In this document: piece by piece, positions 7,931-17,647 of the stretch | How positions within the stretch are numbered: the first letter of the stretch is position 1 | How the letters are laid out: each line of letters begins with the position of its first letter | Source: Cedecea colo | GTDB taxonomy: Bacteria > Pseudomonadota > Gammaproteobacteria > Enterobacterales > Enterobacteriaceae | Length of the DNA: 64,000 nt | Assembly: GCF_011808225.1 (NCBI RefSeq) | Contig: NZ_SOYS01000003.1 | Coordinates: forward strand, 1-64,000 | Direction: 5' to 3' | Position numbers and translations under genes: made by a program | Notes under the pieces: generated by a model | The model's input: the letters and a program-made list of their open reading frames with translations, nothing else | Told to the model about the DNA's origin: nothing | Database searches by the model: none

Positions 7931-8745
7931 AGCCTGAAAGTCAGGGGGGCGAAACAAAACTAATACAAATCACCATACCAGAACGTCTATTTATTGCGAA
8001 AGAGTACCCTATAGGAACATCACAGGATCCGTTTGAAAAAAATAAAATTGAATCTGATATAAATAAGCGATTTTATCACCGGTCTTTTCCATTTCAGGCT
8101 AGTGCCAGTGTATGTGGCCCTGCTGCTTTTTTTTACTGTATTCAAATGGATCGTCCTGATGTATATGCACAAGCCGCTTGGGAACTATGGCGGTATGGAA
8201 AGACTAAAATAGGTGGACTGACAATCTCCCCAGATAAAGGGTGTAAACATCCTTCAGGTATGTTTTATACAAGTGAAGGGCAGCCAAGGATATTAGGACT
8301 TGACTGGATGACGCTGGCTGGGCTAAGGGATTCAGAGAATACTGTTCTGAGCTTTGATACCCTTGATTCCCCTGTCGCGGGTGTCACCATGTGGCACACA
8401 CTATCGGAATGGTTTGAAAAAGCCGGTTATGAAATAGTCTTTAGCAATGTAGGAATCACTCAGGCAGGTGTCCAGGGAATTCGGGATTTAAATAAATATG
8501 TAGAGCAAGGCTATAAAGTCGTTACATTAATAAATGACGGACTGCTTGAAGGTAGTAAAAATAACACAACATTACCTACGCACTGGGTTGTGTGGGATGG
8601 TTCTGTAACACAAGATGATAATGGATATGTTAATTTGAAATTATTTTCTTGGGGGAGTTCAGCTAACTGGGTAAAACAGAGAAAAGATTTGCAGTTTTTT
8701 ATCAATAGATTGTTTGGGGGGATGGTTTTTAAGCCATTAAAATAG
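7927..8745 (+). CDS. Effector copy 2, N-terminally truncated (orphan toxin domain)
   Basis: A 272-residue frame opened by the ATG that corresponds to Met120 of copy 1, with a weak AAGG upstream. It is about 80 percent identical to the catalytic part of copy 1 and keeps both candidate catalytic residues (Cys63 in SVCGPAAFF, His219 in PTHWVVWDG). The docking region is out of frame upstream, and no PAAR gene precedes it. As it stands it is a toxin domain without a delivery domain, comparable to orphan toxin cassettes in Rhs and CDI loci. Either it is silent, or it serves as donor for recombination with copy 1. The 2-bp frameshift could also be a sequencing artefact, but the truncation at the IS256 junction would remain. 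Confidence 0.65.
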   Translation: MKPESQGGETKLIQITIPERLFIAKEYPIGTSQDPFEKNKIESDINKRFYHRSFPFQASASVCGPAAFFYCIQMDRPDVYAQAAWELWRYGKTKIGGLTISPDKGCKHPSGMFYTSEGQPRILGLDWMTLAGLRDSENTVLSFDTLDSPVAGVTMWHTLSEWFEKAGYEIVFSNVGITQAGVQGIRDLNKYVEQGYKVVTLINDGLLEGSKNNTTLPTHWVVWDGSVTQDDNGYVNLKLFSWGSSANWVKQRKDLQFFINRLFGGMVFKPLK

Positions 8746-8747
8746 CT

Positions 8748-9143
8748 ATGAAAAGAATTTACATTGTGTATATTTCATCTTTATTATCAGCGTGTACTTT
8801 ACATGCTGATGTTACTCCATATGATAATTCTCTTAATGATGCAAAAGTCGGAACGTTATATACCAGTGAAATAAATATAAGTGGTGGCGCTGTATCATCT
8901 TTAGATTCTAATGGGAAAGAAAGATTTGTAGGTGAAATAACCCCATCCGACACAGGATTAACTTTAAGGTATTGTAATGATTCTCCTGCTCATAATTGCG
9001 TCAGGATTCAGGGAGTACCAGTAAAGCCGGGGATCGCCACCGTACGAGTATCTGGCGGATTGTTTGGCACTAATGTCGCGACAGGCGGAGAATTCGATAA
9101 AACCTATACTATTACAATCAAAGACTCAGAAGGGCCTTCTTAA
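8748..9143 (+). CDS. Lipoprotein, candidate immunity protein (copy 2)
   Basis: A 131-residue homologue of the copy 1 immunity candidate. It has lipobox LSAC (Cys16) and Thr at +2, and the same Ig-like layout (LNDAKVGTLYTSEINISGG, then GVPVKPGIATVRVSGG). Identity with copy 1 is only moderate through most of the protein, but the last 17 residues are the same, as is the DNA downstream. It starts 2 bp after the effector 2 stop. A stronger divergence in the immunity protein than in the enzyme domain fits specificity diversification of an effector-immunity pair. Retaining it protects against kin that still carry the matching effector. Confidence 0.6.
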   Translation: MKRIYIVYISSLLSACTLHADVTPYDNSLNDAKVGTLYTSEINISGGAVSSLDSNGKERFVGEITPSDTGLTLRYCNDSPAHNCVRIQGVPVKPGIATVRVSGGLFGTNVATGGEFDKTYTITIKDSEGPS

Positions 9144-9203
9144 AATTGTTTGATTGGCATGTGATATCAAGGGCATGTGAAGCCGCTTAAGAAGCGGTCT
9201 CAT

Positions 9204-10100
9204 GAGACAGTAATTAAAATTGTGTAATTGCCTGTTTTTGCTATGTTCACTCCAGTAACGGAGACAGGCAAATTATGGACGAAAAGAAACTTAGGGGCCC
9301 TGCGGCAGAACTGGCTAAAGGCCTTAAAACCGAAGCCGACCTTAATGCGTTTTCCCGCATGCTAACGAAGCTAACCGTTGAAACTGCGCTGAATGCTGAA
9401 CTGACAGATCGCCTCGGGCACGAGAAAAATGCCCCAAAATCAGGCTCGAATACCCGCAACGGCTATTCACCCAGAACGCTGCTGTGCGATGACGGTGAAA
9501 TCGAACTGAACACACCACGTGACCGCGAAAACACCTTTAAGCCCCAGCTCATTAAGAAAAACCAGACTCGTATCACGCAGATGGACAGCCAGATTTTGTC
9601 CCTGTACGCCAAAGGCATGACCACACGCGAAATCGTCGCCACGTTCAAAGAAATATACGACGCGGATGTGTCACCACGCTGATATCTGAAGTCACCGATG
9701 CGGTTAAAGAGCTGGTCGCTGAGAGGCAAAACCGATCTCTGGATACGTTGTATCCCATTGTTTACCTTGACCGTATCGTGGTGAAAGTTCGTCAAAATGG
9801 TAGCGTGATAAACAAAGCGGTGTTCCTCGCACCCGGCATTAATACTGAAGGCCAGAAAGCGTTGCCGGGTATGTGGCTGGCCGAAAACGAAGATCCGTGC
9901 GGCTATCAAGAAGCGCAAAGTGTTCCCGGTGGACGACCCGGTGCGGAAGGTCATTTATCTGGCGATCAAGAACGCGTCAAAAAATGGAGTATGCCGATCC
10001 ACAACTGGCGGCTGGCGATGAGTCGCTTTATTATCGGGTTCGATGACCGCCTGAGCGAGCACCTTTAATACGGTGGCAGTTACACAGAATTATGGACAGG
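9204..10100 (+). mobile_element. IS256-family remnant B (both ends, internal deletion)
   Basis: A left end around TAAAATTGTGTAATTGCC (9215-9232) pairs with an imperfect inverted right end near 10075-10097 (CAGTTACACAGAATTATGG). Between them is a broken transposase with a large internal deletion. Total length is about 0.9 kb against roughly 1.3 kb for an intact member. It marks the right boundary of the effector array. Confidence 0.75.
9275..10068 (+). pseudogene. IS256-family transposase, frameshifted and internally deleted
   Basis: The frame runs intact for 135 codons to a stop at 9682. The protein then continues in another frame (LISEVTDAVKELVAERQNR, then YLDRIVVKVRQNGSVINKAVF up to WLAENE). 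It jumps straight to the C-terminal part (IKKRKVFPVDDPVRK, again shifted) and ends NWRLAMSRFIIGFDDRL. Roughly 170 central residues, including most of the DDE domain, are missing. It is therefore inactive. Confidence 0.85.
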
Positions 10101-10355
10101 CTCCACCCTGGGATATCGCTCACCACGGAAATATATACGCAGAAAGTTATCGCAACCGTAAGAGAGAAAAGGCGTCTGGATATATAGGGTCAAATCCACT
10201 TTAGGCGCCAATAATGTTTCAGGAAAAACTGTTCAATCGCTTAAGCTTACGTCAATCTGACCCGCAACAGGCCTTTTTTGAAGTGATATTGCACAAATCT
10301 TCCAGAAATTTTATTGAGCGCTGTGCATGCTGGCAGGCTGAATGCAGGAGGTGAT
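10101..10355. other. Intergenic region between IS256 remnant and AraC gene
   Basis: About 255 bp with no gene. It is the transition from accessory DNA to the conserved chromosomal block and must carry the araC-type promoter. No operator motif is recognised. Confidence 0.4.
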
Positions 10356-11195
10356 ATGGCAGAAGACTGGCTGGAACTACACCAGCATGGCGATACGGGC
10401 ATTGAGACAATCCGGGCCCACTTTGAAGGGCATGCGTACGATCCCCACTGGCATGATAGTTATCTGGTTGGCATTACGCTTGCGGGCACGCAGCAGTTTC
10501 ACTGCCGTCGCGAAAGGCATCACAGTACGCCAGGAGACGTTTTTCTGCTTGAGCCAGGCGAGATTCATGATGGCGATGCTCCGGTTGCGGGAGGATTCAC
10601 TTATCTGACCTTCTATCTTGAAGAGCAATGGTTGATCCGTACTCTCCAGGGGCTGTATGAAAACGTCTCCTCCAGCTACTCGCTGCATTTTTCCCGTACT
10701 ATTGCACGTGAGCCGCAGCTTGTTCGTGCTATTTCCGGCACGTTTCACGCTCTGCACAGCGAAGAAATGCGCATAGTACAGCAAAACACGATGGATAATC
10801 TTTTAGGCCAGCTTACAGAGCATTGTCAGTGGAGAAAGCGTCTGTCTTCGCGGGTACAGAGTACGGCAATTGCCAACCGGGCCCGGGATTATCTCCACGC
10901 CCATATCGGTGAAAATATCGGTTTGTCGGATCTGGCACGCGAAACGGCAACGGATAGGTTTACGCTTTCCCGCTGTTTTAAAAAAGAATTTCATATGGCG
11001 CCCCACGCCTGGCTTATCCAACTGCGTCTTGCGCGCGCGAGGGCGCTGCTGGCTAAAGGGGATTCGCCTGCAAACGTTGCGGCTGCGTTGGGATTTGCCG
11101 ATCAGAGCCATTTAGGACGCTGGTTCCAGCGCGCATATCAGCTAACGCCGGCTCATTACCGCAGATTGTGCACAAACCTTCCAGACTTGCCATAG
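10356..11195 (+). CDS. AraC-family transcriptional regulator
   Basis: The start at 10356 is chosen because of the strong ribosome binding site AGGAGGT just upstream; an earlier in-frame start at 10314 lacks one. The protein has 279 residues. The N-terminal half is a cupin-type ligand domain (HWHDSYLVGITLAGTQQF, then PGDVFLLEPGEIHDG). The C-terminal 100 residues hold two helix-turn-helix motifs (IGLSDLARETATDRFTLSR, then NVAAALGFADQSHLGRWF). A LysE-type exporter follows 48 bp downstream on the same strand, so it probably controls export of an amino acid or related compound. The ligand is unknown. Confidence 0.85.
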   Translation: MAEDWLELHQHGDTGIETIRAHFEGHAYDPHWHDSYLVGITLAGTQQFHCRRERHHSTPGDVFLLEPGEIHDGDAPVAGGFTYLTFYLEEQWLIRTLQGLYENVSSSYSLHFSRTIAREPQLVRAISGTFHALHSEEMRIVQQNTMDNLLGQLTEHCQWRKRLSSRVQSTAIANRARDYLHAHIGENIGLSDLARETATDRFTLSRCFKKEFHMAPHAWLIQLRLARARALLAKGDSPANVAAALGFADQSHLGRWFQRAYQLTPAHYRRLCTNLPDLP

Positions 11196-11243
11196 CCCGT
11201 AAGCGAAAGTCAGGGTTCAGACCAATTCGGGAGTTTCTGAACC

Positions 11244-11846
11244 GTGAGCCAATTTTATCCATCCGCACCGTTTTTACTTTTTGCGTTTGTCGCATCAATC
11301 ACCCCAGGGCCGACCAATATCCTGATTCTGGCTAATAGCCAGCATTACGGCGTGAAAGCGACGCTGCCCGCGCTGTTCGGTGCCTGCGTGGCGGCGAGCG
11401 CTATTGTGCTGGTATCCGGAGCCGGTGCGGGCGAGTTGTTACGCCAGTATCCACTGGTGCGGCAGGTGATGAGCCTGGCGGGGATGCTGTGGCTGAGCTG
11501 GATGAGCTGGCAATTGTTCAGCGCGCCAGCGGCAAATTTATCCACCCAAGCGCATACGCGTTTCACCGCGCGTGCGGCGGCAGCTTTACAGATGATAAAC
11601 CCGAAGACATGGATGATGGCGCTGGCTGTTGTGAGCCTGTTTGCGCCTGTAGGCGAACATGCGATGCGGGAAATCATGCTGATGACGCTGTGGTTTTTGC
11701 TTATTTCCACTGCGTGCCTGATGTGCTGGGCGTGGCTTGGAAAGGCGATAAACAGGCTGTTTCGCACCACCGTGGCGATGGTGCGTTTTCAGCGGTTAAT
11801 GGCGCTGTGCCTGTTTATTTCCGCATGGGCGGGCATGTTCGGTTAG
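11244..11846 (+). CDS. LysE/RhtB-family amino acid exporter
   Basis: A 200-residue membrane protein with a GTG start. The signature [12 protein letters not shown] near residue 20 and about six hydrophobic segments are typical of LysE/RhtB exporters, which drive amino acids out of the cell. It sits directly after an AraC-type regulator and converges with yjdC, overlapping its stop by 4 bp. The substrate cannot be told from sequence. Confidence 0.85.
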   Translation: MSQFYPSAPFLLFAFVASITPGPTNILILANSQHYGVKATLPALFGACVAASAIVLVSGAGAGELLRQYPLVRQVMSLAGMLWLSWMSWQLFSAPAANLSTQAHTRFTARAAAALQMINPKTWMMALAVVSLFAPVGEHAMREIMLMTLWFLLISTACLMCWAWLGKAINRLFRTTVAMVRFQRLMALCLFISAWAGMFG

Positions 11847-12436
11847 GTTAACGCACCGCCCTGGCGGCACTGGGCGAAGCGCAAAATATCCTCTGCCAGA
11901 CGGCGAGCAGTATCGATATCAGCCTGGCTGTGTTTCACCAGCAGCTTGCTCAGACAGCCTTCTAATACCAGTTCCATTTGATGAGCAACCATGGCTGGAT
12001 CGTCCACTTCAAGTTGCGTGAGCAGTTCGTGAGTGTATTCCCAGGCCGCTTTTTTCTGCTGGTCCGCCAGTTGATGAATGGGATGCGAGGCGTCCGGATA
12101 AAACGTGCAGGCGGCGATAAACAAGCAGCCGGGATAGCGCTGATTACTGACACACTCTGTCAGCGCCTGATAGCGTTTCAGGAGTTTTTGCTCAAGGGAT
12201 AACTCCTCGCTGAGCATGAGCTGGCGGCGCCAGGCATCGACCTGCTGGCTCAGATAGCGCAGAGCGTCATAGCGCAGGGCTTCACTGTCTGGCCAGAATT
12301 GCTGGAGCTGCTGGAGCGGGTAGTCTGCTTCATGCGCTACCATCTCAAGGGTAGCGTTGGCCATGCCCTCACGTTCAAGGACGTGCAGGGCGTGTTCGAG
12401 TACGTCTTCGCGTTGCACGGTTTTCTCCTCCGTCAT
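11843..12436 (-). CDS. yjdC: TetR-family transcriptional regulator YjdC
   Basis: A 197-residue protein with an N-terminal TetR helix-turn-helix ([23 protein letters not shown]) and a variable C-terminal ligand domain. The C-terminal region is very close to E. coli YjdC (for example [16 protein letters not shown]). E. coli YjdC begins at the position of residue 7 here (QREDVL), where this gene has GTG, so a start six codons later is possible. It lies 28 bp downstream of dsbD on the same strand. Confidence 0.9.
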   Translation of the reverse strand: MTEEKTVQREDVLEHALHVLEREGMANATLEMVAHEADYPLQQLQQFWPDSEALRYDALRYLSQQVDAWRRQLMLSEELSLEQKLLKRYQALTECVSNQRYPGCLFIAACTFYPDASHPIHQLADQQKKAAWEYTHELLTQLEVDDPAMVAHQMELVLEGCLSKLLVKHSQADIDTARRLAEDILRFAQCRQGGALT

Positions 12437-12464
12437 TCAACGGGTTAACCCACATTAGTGTTGT

Positions 12465-14204
12465 TTACTGCGCCTGATTGCGCAAATGCGTGCCAAAATC
12501 GCTGGCGTTCATAAAGCCGGTGACGCGTGCCGTGGGTTGCTCATCTCCTTCGGCATCAAAGAACAGAATCGTCGGCAGGCCTAACACGTTCAGTTTTTTT
12601 AACAGCGCCACGTCTTCCGCGTTGTTGGCGGTAACGTCCGCCTGCAACAATACCGTACCTGAGAGCTGCTTTTGTACCTGTGAATCGCTGAAAGTGTATT
12701 TTTCGAACTCTTTACAGGCTACGCACCAGTCAGCATAGAGATCGAGCATTACCGGTTTACCTTTCGCAGCGCTGAGCGCCTGGTCAAGCTGCCCGACGCT
12801 GGTAATACGCGTAAAATCCAGGTGCGGCTGGCTGGCGCTTACGGCGGTGCCGAAAGCCCAATCTTGCAGCGGCTTTGCACACACAAGCGCGGCGCCCAGC
12901 AGGATGATCTGTGCGACGCGCATCCAGGATTTACTGGCTTGCAGGCTGGTGATAAACGCCCAACCAAAGAATGCGACGCCCAGCAACGCCCACAGGCGCA
13001 TTCCCCAGACATCTCCCAATATACGTTCAAGCAGGAATACAGGCAGGGCGAGGATCACGAAGCCGAACGCGGTTTTAACTATTTCCATCCACGGGCCGCT
13101 TTTGGGCAGCAGACGGTTGCCGAAGACGGTGATAAGCATCAGCGGCAGGCCCATGCCCAGCGCGTAAAGATACAGCGTGCCGCCGCCGAGCCACATGTTC
13201 CCGCTTTGCGCGATATACAGCAGGATGGCGCTAAGCGGGGCGGTAGTGCAGGGCGAGCAAATCAGCCCCGCCAGCGCGCCCATGGCAAAGACGCCGCCAG
13301 CCGAACCGCCCTGCTGGCGATTGCTTAGCAGGGTGAGGCGCGTTTGTAGCGCAGAAGGCAGCTGCAACGTGAACAGGCCGAACATAGAGGCTGCGAGCAG
13401 GACAAACAGCGCTGACAGCCCGATCAGCACATACGGGTGTTGCAGCGCGGCCTGAAATTGTAATCCGGCCGCAGCAACCACAAGCCCCAGAGCGGTATAG
13501 GTGAGCGCCATCCCCTGGACATAGATAAATGTCAGCAGCAGAGCGCGCGCGGTGGATAAACGCTGTTTACCGCCCAGCACAATGCCGGAGATCAGCGGAT
13601 ACATCGGCAATACGCAAGGCGTGAAGGCGATGCCGATACCAATCAGGAATGCCCAGAGCGCAGAAAAGGGAAGCTGGCTGGCATTAGCATCTTCTGCACC
13701 TCTCGCCCCGGAGGAGGAGAGAGAAGTTGAAGAGTCTATTTGTTTTCTCGCCCCTTCGGGGAGAGAGTTAGAATGAGGGGAAACCACGCTCAGTGGCACA
13801 ACGCGCGTTTCCGGCGGATAACAGAAACCCGCCTCGGCGCAGCCCTGATACGTCACGCTGACCGTCGCGCCTTTGTCCGCGGAGTTAACCGTTATCGGCA
13901 AATTCAGGCTGTTGGTGTAAACCTCGGTTTTGCCGTAGAACTCATCCTCGTGTAGGGCCCCTTGCGGCAGATTCAGCGGTGCCAGTTCGGCCTGTGCCGG
14001 GTTGAGTTTGATTTGCTGGCGGTAAAGATAGTAGCCGGGCTTAATCTGCCAGTTCAGGTTGAGCTGGCTGTCAGACTGCTGGAAATCAAAAGCAAACGCC
14101 CGATCGACAGGGACAAACTGCGTTTTGCCCTGGCCGTCGAACAGACCTGCAAAAGTTTGCGTGCTGAAGAATAGAAAAATTAGCGTAAGGATGCGTAAAG
14201 CCAT
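12465..14204 (-). CDS. dsbD: Thiol:disulfide interchange protein DsbD
   Basis: It passes electrons from cytoplasmic thioredoxin to periplasmic DsbC, DsbG and CcmG. It has 579 residues with a signal peptide. The alpha domain carries the CAEAGFC cysteine pair. The membrane domain carries the paired [11 protein letters not shown] and [12 protein letters not shown] motifs. The C-terminal thioredoxin-like gamma domain has the WCVAC active site. The linker between alpha domain and first membrane helix (about residues 139-176) is longer than in E. coli (565 residues) and is encoded by a REP-like double hairpin at 13700-13780. It overlaps cutA by 25 bp, so the two are co-transcribed. Confidence 0.97.
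   Translation of the reverse strand: MALRILTLIFLFFSTQTFAGLFDGQGKTQFVPVDRAFAFDFQQSDSQLNLNWQIKPGYYLYRQQIKLNPAQAELAPLNLPQGALHEDEFYGKTEVYTNSLNLPITVNSADKGATVSVTYQGCAEAGFCYPPETRVVPLSVVSPHSNSLPEGARKQIDSSTSLSSSGARGAEDANASQLPFSALWAFLIGIGIAFTPCVLPMYPLISGIVLGGKQRLSTARALLLTFIYVQGMALTYTALGLVVAAAGLQFQAALQHPYVLIGLSALFVLLAASMFGLFTLQLPSALQTRLTLLSNRQQGGSAGGVFAMGALAGLICSPCTTAPLSAILLYIAQSGNMWLGGGTLYLYALGMGLPLMLITVFGNRLLPKSGPWMEIVKTAFGFVILALPVFLLERILGDVWGMRLWALLGVAFFGWAFITSLQASKSWMRVAQIILLGAALVCAKPLQDWAFGTAVSASQPHLDFTRITSVGQLDQALSAAKGKPVMLDLYADWCVACKEFEKYTFSDSQVQKQLSGTVLLQADVTANNAEDVALLKKLNVLGLPTILFFDAEGDEQPTARVTGFMNASDFGTHLRNQAQ
13695..13785. repeat. REP-like double hairpin inside the dsbD coding sequence
   Basis: There are two imperfect palindromes, TCTCGCCCCGGAGGAGGAGAGA at about 13700-13721 (shown as its core TCTCGCCCC / GGAGGAGGAGAGA) and CTCGCCCCTTCGGGGAGAG at 13748-13766. 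The second is followed by the GTTAGAATGAGGGGAAA tail common to enterobacterial intergenic repeats. Here the repeat stays in frame and encodes the Ser/Gly/Glu-rich linker of DsbD. Confidence 0.65.
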
Positions 14205-14503
14205 GAGAGGTATTCACTATCTCCGTGGGTAACCGGTAGCACCAGTAATTCAGGGGTTTGATATGGATGATGCGTTTTCAGGCAGGCCAGCAGCGCTTCC
14301 TGGTGGGCGATATCGCTTTTAAGCAGCATCTGCACCTCGTACTCCTGCTCCATTTTTCCTTCCCAGTAGTAGAGCGAGGTCGCGCCCGGCAACAGGGTGA
14401 CGCAGGCGGCGAGTTTTTCTGCCAGCGCGAGGGCGGCAAGCTCCTGAGCGGTGGCCTCGTCCGGGGCGGTGCAAAGAATGACAACGGCCTGAGTAGTCGA
14501 CAT
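14180..14503 (-). CDS. cutA: Divalent-cation tolerance protein CutA
   Basis: A 107-residue protein of the CutA1 family, a trimeric PII-like fold linked to copper tolerance. The characteristic segments [20 protein letters not shown] and [13 protein letters not shown] are intact. It is upstream of dsbD on the same strand, and its end overlaps the dsbD start. It has a few residues fewer at the N-terminus than the E. coli protein. Confidence 0.95.
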   Translation of the reverse strand: MSTTQAVVILCTAPDEATAQELAALALAEKLAACVTLLPGATSLYYWEGKMEQEYEVQMLLKSDIAHQEALLACLKTHHPYQTPELLVLPVTHGDSEYLSWLYASLR

Positions 14504-14602
14504 AGCTTTTCTCGTCTGCGGGGGAAACAGCGGAAGACTATAGCACGGAGGAAGAAAGGAAAACGCTAAACGGGCCGCTAAGCGACCCGTGTTTTGAAGA
14601 AT

Positions 14603-15904
14603 TTACAGAACCAGACCGCCGACGATAAAGCCGAGGATCACGCACAGCGTGATGGCAATCACGCCCGGAATTAAGAAGGCGTGGTTAAACACGTATTTAC
14701 CGATGCGCGTTGAGCCCGTGTCGTCCATTTCTACCGCTGCCAGAAGCGTAGGATAAGTTGGCAGAACGAAGAGCGCCGATACCGCAGCGAATGAGGCAAT
14801 AGCGGTGAGCGGACTGACGCCCAGCATTAGCGCCGCTGGCATCAGCGCCTTGGTGGTAGCTGCCTGGGAGTAAAGCAGGGTGGCGGCAAAGAACAGCACC
14901 ACCGCCAGCAACCACGGGTAGTTTTGTAGCAGGTCGCCCGCGAAGCCCTGAATATCCTGAATATGGCTTTTGACGAAGGTATCGCCCAGCCAGGCCACGC
15001 CCAGCACGCAGACACAGGCGCTCATGCCGGATTTAAAGGTGCTGGCGTTGAGAATTTCACCGGTATCGATTTTACAGGTAAGAGAAATAAGCGTGGCGAT
15101 GGTCAGCATGAACACGACGATGGCTTCGTTACGCGGCAGCACCGGGTTCTGAATCAGGCCAACGGTATCGCTGATAGCGGTGGCGTAGAACATCACCGCC
15201 ACGATACCTATCAGGAACAGCAGCACCGCGCGTTTGGCATGCGGTTTCAATTTGAAGGCCTGACTACCGCGCAGTTGCACTTCGCCTTTGGCAAGCCGTT
15301 CCTGATACACCGGATCGTCTTTCAGCTCGCAGCCAAGGAAGTTACAGACGATTGCGGTCAGCATGACGGCAACCAGCGTAACCGGAATACAGATAGACAG
15401 CAGGGTCAGGTAGCTGACCCCCAGCGGCTCCATAAGTCCCGCAAAGAAAACGACGGCCGCAGAAATTGGCGAGGCGGTGATAGCTATCTGGGAAGCCACC
15501 ACGGCGATGGAGAGCGGACGGGAAGGGCGGATTCCCTGCTCTTTTGCCACCTCGGTAATGACCGGCAGCGTGGAAAACGCCGTGTGCCCGGTGCCTGCCA
15601 GAACGGTCATAAACCAGGTGACGAGCGGGGCGAGAAAGGTAATATATTTTGGATGACGACGCAGCAGCCGCTCCGCGAGGCTGACCAGGTAATCCATACC
15701 GCCAGCCACCTGCATAGCGGCAATCGCGGCGATGACCGCCATGATGATTTCGATGACGTCAAAAGGGATGTCCCCGGGTTTAATCTGGAACAGTAAAGTA
15801 AGAACCAATACACCCAGACCACCGGCAAAGCCAATGCCTATGCCGCCAAGCCGGGCCCCGAGATAAATCGCCAGCAGGACGATAACGAGTTCAGCGCCAA
15901 ACAT
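14603..15904 (-). CDS. dcuA: Anaerobic C4-dicarboxylate transporter DcuA
   Basis: A 433-residue inner-membrane antiporter of the Dcu family with about ten membrane segments. It exchanges aspartate, fumarate, malate or succinate. It lies downstream of aspA on the same strand, with a terminator hairpin in the gap, as in E. coli. Together with AspA and fumarate reductase (frd, same window) it supports aspartate uptake and fumarate respiration. Confidence 0.97.
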   Translation of the reverse strand: MFGAELVIVLLAIYLGARLGGIGIGFAGGLGVLVLTLLFQIKPGDIPFDVIEIIMAVIAAIAAMQVAGGMDYLVSLAERLLRRHPKYITFLAPLVTWFMTVLAGTGHTAFSTLPVITEVAKEQGIRPSRPLSIAVVASQIAITASPISAAVVFFAGLMEPLGVSYLTLLSICIPVTLVAVMLTAIVCNFLGCELKDDPVYQERLAKGEVQLRGSQAFKLKPHAKRAVLLFLIGIVAVMFYATAISDTVGLIQNPVLPRNEAIVVFMLTIATLISLTCKIDTGEILNASTFKSGMSACVCVLGVAWLGDTFVKSHIQDIQGFAGDLLQNYPWLLAVVLFFAATLLYSQAATTKALMPAALMLGVSPLTAIASFAAVSALFVLPTYPTLLAAVEMDDTGSTRIGKYVFNHAFLIPGVIAITLCVILGFIVGGLVL

Positions 15905-15965
15905 AATGTGCTTCCTTGAAGTTTAATGAGTTGAAAATAAGTTGTTGTATGAATGTAAGCACCAA

Positions 15966-15999
15966 ACGAAAAAGGCACGTCGCGATGGACGTGCCTTTT
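15966..15999 (-). terminator. Terminator between aspA and dcuA
   Basis: A 12-bp stem (AAAAGGCACGTC / GACGTGCCTTTT) with a 6-base loop, followed by T residues on the minus strand. It probably ends most aspA transcripts while allowing read-through into dcuA. Confidence 0.85.
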
Positions 16000-16023
16000 G
16001 GCTTTGCTAGCTGGTCGGAATTA

Positions 16024-17460
16024 TCATTGTTCGTTTTCATCCGTATAGCGTTTTGCTTTGTAGACCGGGTGCATCAGATTATGAATCGAGAATATATCGT
16101 CTAATTCGGCTTCTGTCAGCAGGCCGCGCTCCAGAACGACCTCCCGCACGCTCTTACCGGTTTCCGCACAAATCTTGCCGACGATATCGCCGTTGTGGTG
16201 CCCAATAAACGGATTCAGATAGGTCACGATGCCAATTGAGTTGTAGACATAGCTTTCACAGATTTCTTTATTCGCGGTAATGCCGTTGATGCATTTTTCC
16301 AGCAGGTTATAGCAGGCGTTGGTCAGGATGTGGATGGATTCAAACATCGCCTGGCCGATAACCGGCTCCATCACGTTCAACTGTAGCTGTCCCGCTTCGG
16401 AGGCCATGGTTACGGTAGTGTCGTTACCGATGACTTTGAAGCACACCTGATTCACCACCTCTGGCACAACCGGGTTCACTTTGGCTGGCATAATGGAAGA
16501 ACCGGCCTGCAGTTCTGGCAGATTGATTTCGTTCAGGCCCGAGCGCGGCCCGGAGGAAAGCAGGCGAAGGTCGTTACAGATCTTCGACATTTTTACCGCC
16601 AGACGCTTGAGTGAGCTGTGAACCATCACGTAGGCGCCGCAGTCAGACGTTGCTTCAATCAGATCTTCGGCCGGTACGCACGGCAGGTTGCTGACTTCCG
16701 CCAGTTTTTGCACGGCAAGCTGCTGGTAGCCTTCAGGCGTGTTCAGGCGTGTACCTATTGCCGTGGCGCCAAGGTTAACTTCCAGCAGCAGCTCTGCGGT
16801 ACGCAGCAGGTTTTTGGTCTCTTCGTTTAGCAGGACGTTGAAGGCATGGAATTCCTGCCCCAGCGTCATCGGCACCGCATCCTGCAACTGGGTACGGCCC
16901 ATTTTCAGGATGTTTTCAAATTCGACGGCTTTACGCTGGAAGCCTTCACCCAGTTGGTTAATGGCATCAATCAGTTTGATGATGGAGGCGTAAACCGCGA
17001 TGCGGAAACCGGTTGGGTAGGCATCGTTGGTGGACTGGCATTTGTTGACGTGATCGTTCGGGTTGAGGTACTGGTATTCACCTTTCTGGTGGCCCATTAG
17101 CTCCAGCCCGATATTGGCAAGCACTTCGTTGGTATTCATGTTAACGGAGGTGCCCGCGCCGCCCTGGTATACATCTACCGGGAACTGGTCCATACACTTG
17201 CCGTTATTCAGCACTTCGTCACAGGCCTGGATAATGGTATTGGCGATGCTTTTCGGGATGGTTTGCAACTCCTTGTTCGCCATCGCCGCCGCTTTTTTTA
17301 CCATCACCATGCCACGCACAAATTCAGGAATATCGCTGATTTTGTTGTTACTGATGTAGAAGTTTTCAATCGCTCTCAGAGTATGCACACCGTAGTAGGC
17401 ATCCGCTGGCACTTCCCTGGTACCCAACAAGTCTTCTTCGATACGAATGTTATTTAACAT
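16024..17460 (-). CDS. aspA: Aspartate ammonia-lyase (aspartase)
   Basis: It converts L-aspartate to fumarate and ammonia. A start at 17460 gives 478 residues, the E. coli length, behind an AGAAGG ribosome binding site. The longer frame to 17565 would add 35 residues absent from the family. The fumarase/aspartase signature [11 protein letters not shown] is intact. A probable FNR/CRP site lies about 190 bp upstream. Confidence 0.97.
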   Translation of the reverse strand: MLNNIRIEEDLLGTREVPADAYYGVHTLRAIENFYISNNKISDIPEFVRGMVMVKKAAAMANKELQTIPKSIANTIIQACDEVLNNGKCMDQFPVDVYQGGAGTSVNMNTNEVLANIGLELMGHQKGEYQYLNPNDHVNKCQSTNDAYPTGFRIAVYASIIKLIDAINQLGEGFQRKAVEFENILKMGRTQLQDAVPMTLGQEFHAFNVLLNEETKNLLRTAELLLEVNLGATAIGTRLNTPEGYQQLAVQKLAEVSNLPCVPAEDLIEATSDCGAYVMVHSSLKRLAVKMSKICNDLRLLSSGPRSGLNEINLPELQAGSSIMPAKVNPVVPEVVNQVCFKVIGNDTTVTMASEAGQLQLNVMEPVIGQAMFESIHILTNACYNLLEKCINGITANKEICESYVYNSIGIVTYLNPFIGHHNGDIVGKICAETGKSVREVVLERGLLTEAELDDIFSIHNLMHPVYKAKRYTDENEQ

Positions 17461-17647
17461 GTGAACCTTCTTTTTCAAGCTGCCAATAAATGCACCGTTT
17501 TCACGCACACGATGTGTGGTCGTGAGATGAATAGACCGACGATTATTCCCATATTCGGTCACCATGCCGTGATGATATGCTGATCATAGCGAAAAGCAGC
17601 AATCTGGATCACTTATTAAAACTCTCATCACATAACTATTATTAATA

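Noticed and set aside
7927..8745. Effector copy 2 as an independent full-length effector
   Set aside because: Its upstream docking region is out of frame by 2 bp and cut by the IS256 junction, so it cannot encode the full protein as sequenced.
4671..9143. A complete T6SS locus
   Set aside because: Only PAAR proteins, effectors and immunity candidates are present; no VgrG, Hcp, sheath, baseplate or ClpV gene lies in the window.
17460..17565. N-terminal extension of aspA by 35 residues
   Set aside because: The extension is absent from the family, and the internal ATG at 17460 has the proper ribosome binding site and gives the standard length.
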